Part shown: in pieces, positions 6,498 through 6,582 of the stretch | Numbering within the stretch: the first letter of the stretch is position 1 | How the letters are laid out: the number at the start of each line of letters is the position of its first letter | NCBI GenBank assembly: GCA_051009015.1 | Contig: JBPCWZ010000031.1 | Coordinates: forward strand, 1-6,582 | DNA length: 6,582 bases | Reading direction: 5' to 3' | Origin: JAHRAH01 sp051009015 | Lineage (GTDB): Bacteria > Pseudomonadota > Gammaproteobacteria > Tethybacterales > Persebacteraceae | Program-made: the position numbers and the translations under genes | The notes under the pieces: model-generated | Databases searched by the model: none | Told to the model about the DNA's origin: nothing | What the model saw: only the letters and a program-made list of their open reading frames with translations

Positions 6498-6509
6498 GAA
6501 AGCGGGAAT
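6490..6509. repeat. dRS3-like hairpin repeat with GAAA loop
   Basis: ATTCCCGCGAAAGCGGGAAT is a perfect 8-bp stem around a GAAA loop. It matches the form ATTCCC-N8-GGGAAT known for the neisserial dRS3 element and similar dispersed repeats elsewhere. GAAA is a stable GNRA tetraloop in RNA, so the hairpin could stabilise the 3' end of the mrp message. No T-run follows on the plus strand, so it is not a standard terminator. Relation to Neisseria is not implied by this alone. Confidence 0.75.
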
Positions 6510-6514
6510 CCAAA

Positions 6515-6532
6515 CGCGCCCGACAGGGCGCG
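6515..6532. repeat. Second perfect inverted repeat (7-bp stem, GACA loop)
   Basis: CGCGCCC (6515-6521) pairs exactly with GGGCGCG (6526-6532) around GACA. It starts 6 bases after the GAAA-loop hairpin and has no T-run after it. It is likely part of the same dispersed intergenic repeat block. Confidence 0.6.
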
Positions 6533-6543
6533 GCATTGTTAAA

Positions 6544-6556
6544 GCCCTGAAAGGGC
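6544..6556. repeat. Short inverted repeat GCCCT-GAA-AGGGC at window end
   Basis: GCCCT (6544-6548) pairs with AGGGC (6552-6556) around GAA. Together with the GGGGCAACGC at the right edge (6573-6582), which looks like the first part of another stem, it suggests a REP-like series of hairpins continuing beyond the window. No coding sequence is seen from 6384 to the end. Confidence 0.45.
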
Positions 6557-6582
6557 GGCATGGTCACAGCACGGGGCAACGC

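Noticed and set aside
6490..6532. Rho-independent terminator for mrp
   Set aside because: The stems are good but neither is followed by a T-run on the plus strand, and the first lies over 100 bases past the stop.
6189..6536. Minus-strand open frame with a Gly/Asn/Asp-rich repeat and WIPAFAGMT
   Set aside because: That peptide is the familiar false translation of the GTCATTCCCGC...GCGGGAAT hairpin repeat, and the rest is antisense to mrp.

Overview
The window is a GC-rich, gene-dense stretch of a bacterial chromosome that is mostly ordinary housekeeping. The gene set points to a Gram-negative bacterium, most likely a proteobacterium: a MepM-type periplasmic endopeptidase directly before anmK, hom-thrC, and an Mrp/ApbC ATPase with an N-terminal MIP18-like domain. 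That placement is inference. Taxon-specific evidence, such as rRNA, is absent.

Layout. (1) Positions 1-344, minus strand: the 5' 114 codons of a Mth938-like (DUF498/NDUFAF3 family) protein, cut by the left edge. (2) Positions 345-370: a 26-base divergent intergenic region containing an 8-bp palindrome that reads TATAAT on both strands. (3) Positions 371-5219, plus strand: a tightly packed probable operon hom - thrC - mepM-like - anmK, whose junctions are a 4-base ATGA overlap, a 3-base gap, and another 4-base ATGA overlap. (4) Positions 5220-5312: a 93-base gap with a likely promoter. (5) Positions 5313-6383: mrp/apbC, complete. (6) Positions 6384-6582: non-coding sequence with four tandem copies of CGTCATTCCCGC, ending in a GAAA-loop hairpin, followed by further short inverted repeats.

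How the genes work together. Hom and ThrC catalyse the first and last of the three steps from aspartate semialdehyde to threonine; homoserine kinase (ThrB) is not in the window. MepM-like peptidase and AnmK both act on peptidoglycan: the first would cut stem-peptide cross-links in the periplasm, the second returns 1,6-anhydro-MurNAc to the sugar pool in the cytoplasm. Mrp/ApbC is an iron-sulfur cluster carrier. The co-transcription of threonine synthesis and wall turnover is probably a matter of gene packing, not a dedicated system.

I found no clearly novel system. The points most worth a second look are the shared divergent TATAAT palindrome with apparently leaderless starts, a Cys-rich insertion (CxCxxCxxxC) inside threonine synthase, and the tandem half-hairpin repeats downstream of mrp.
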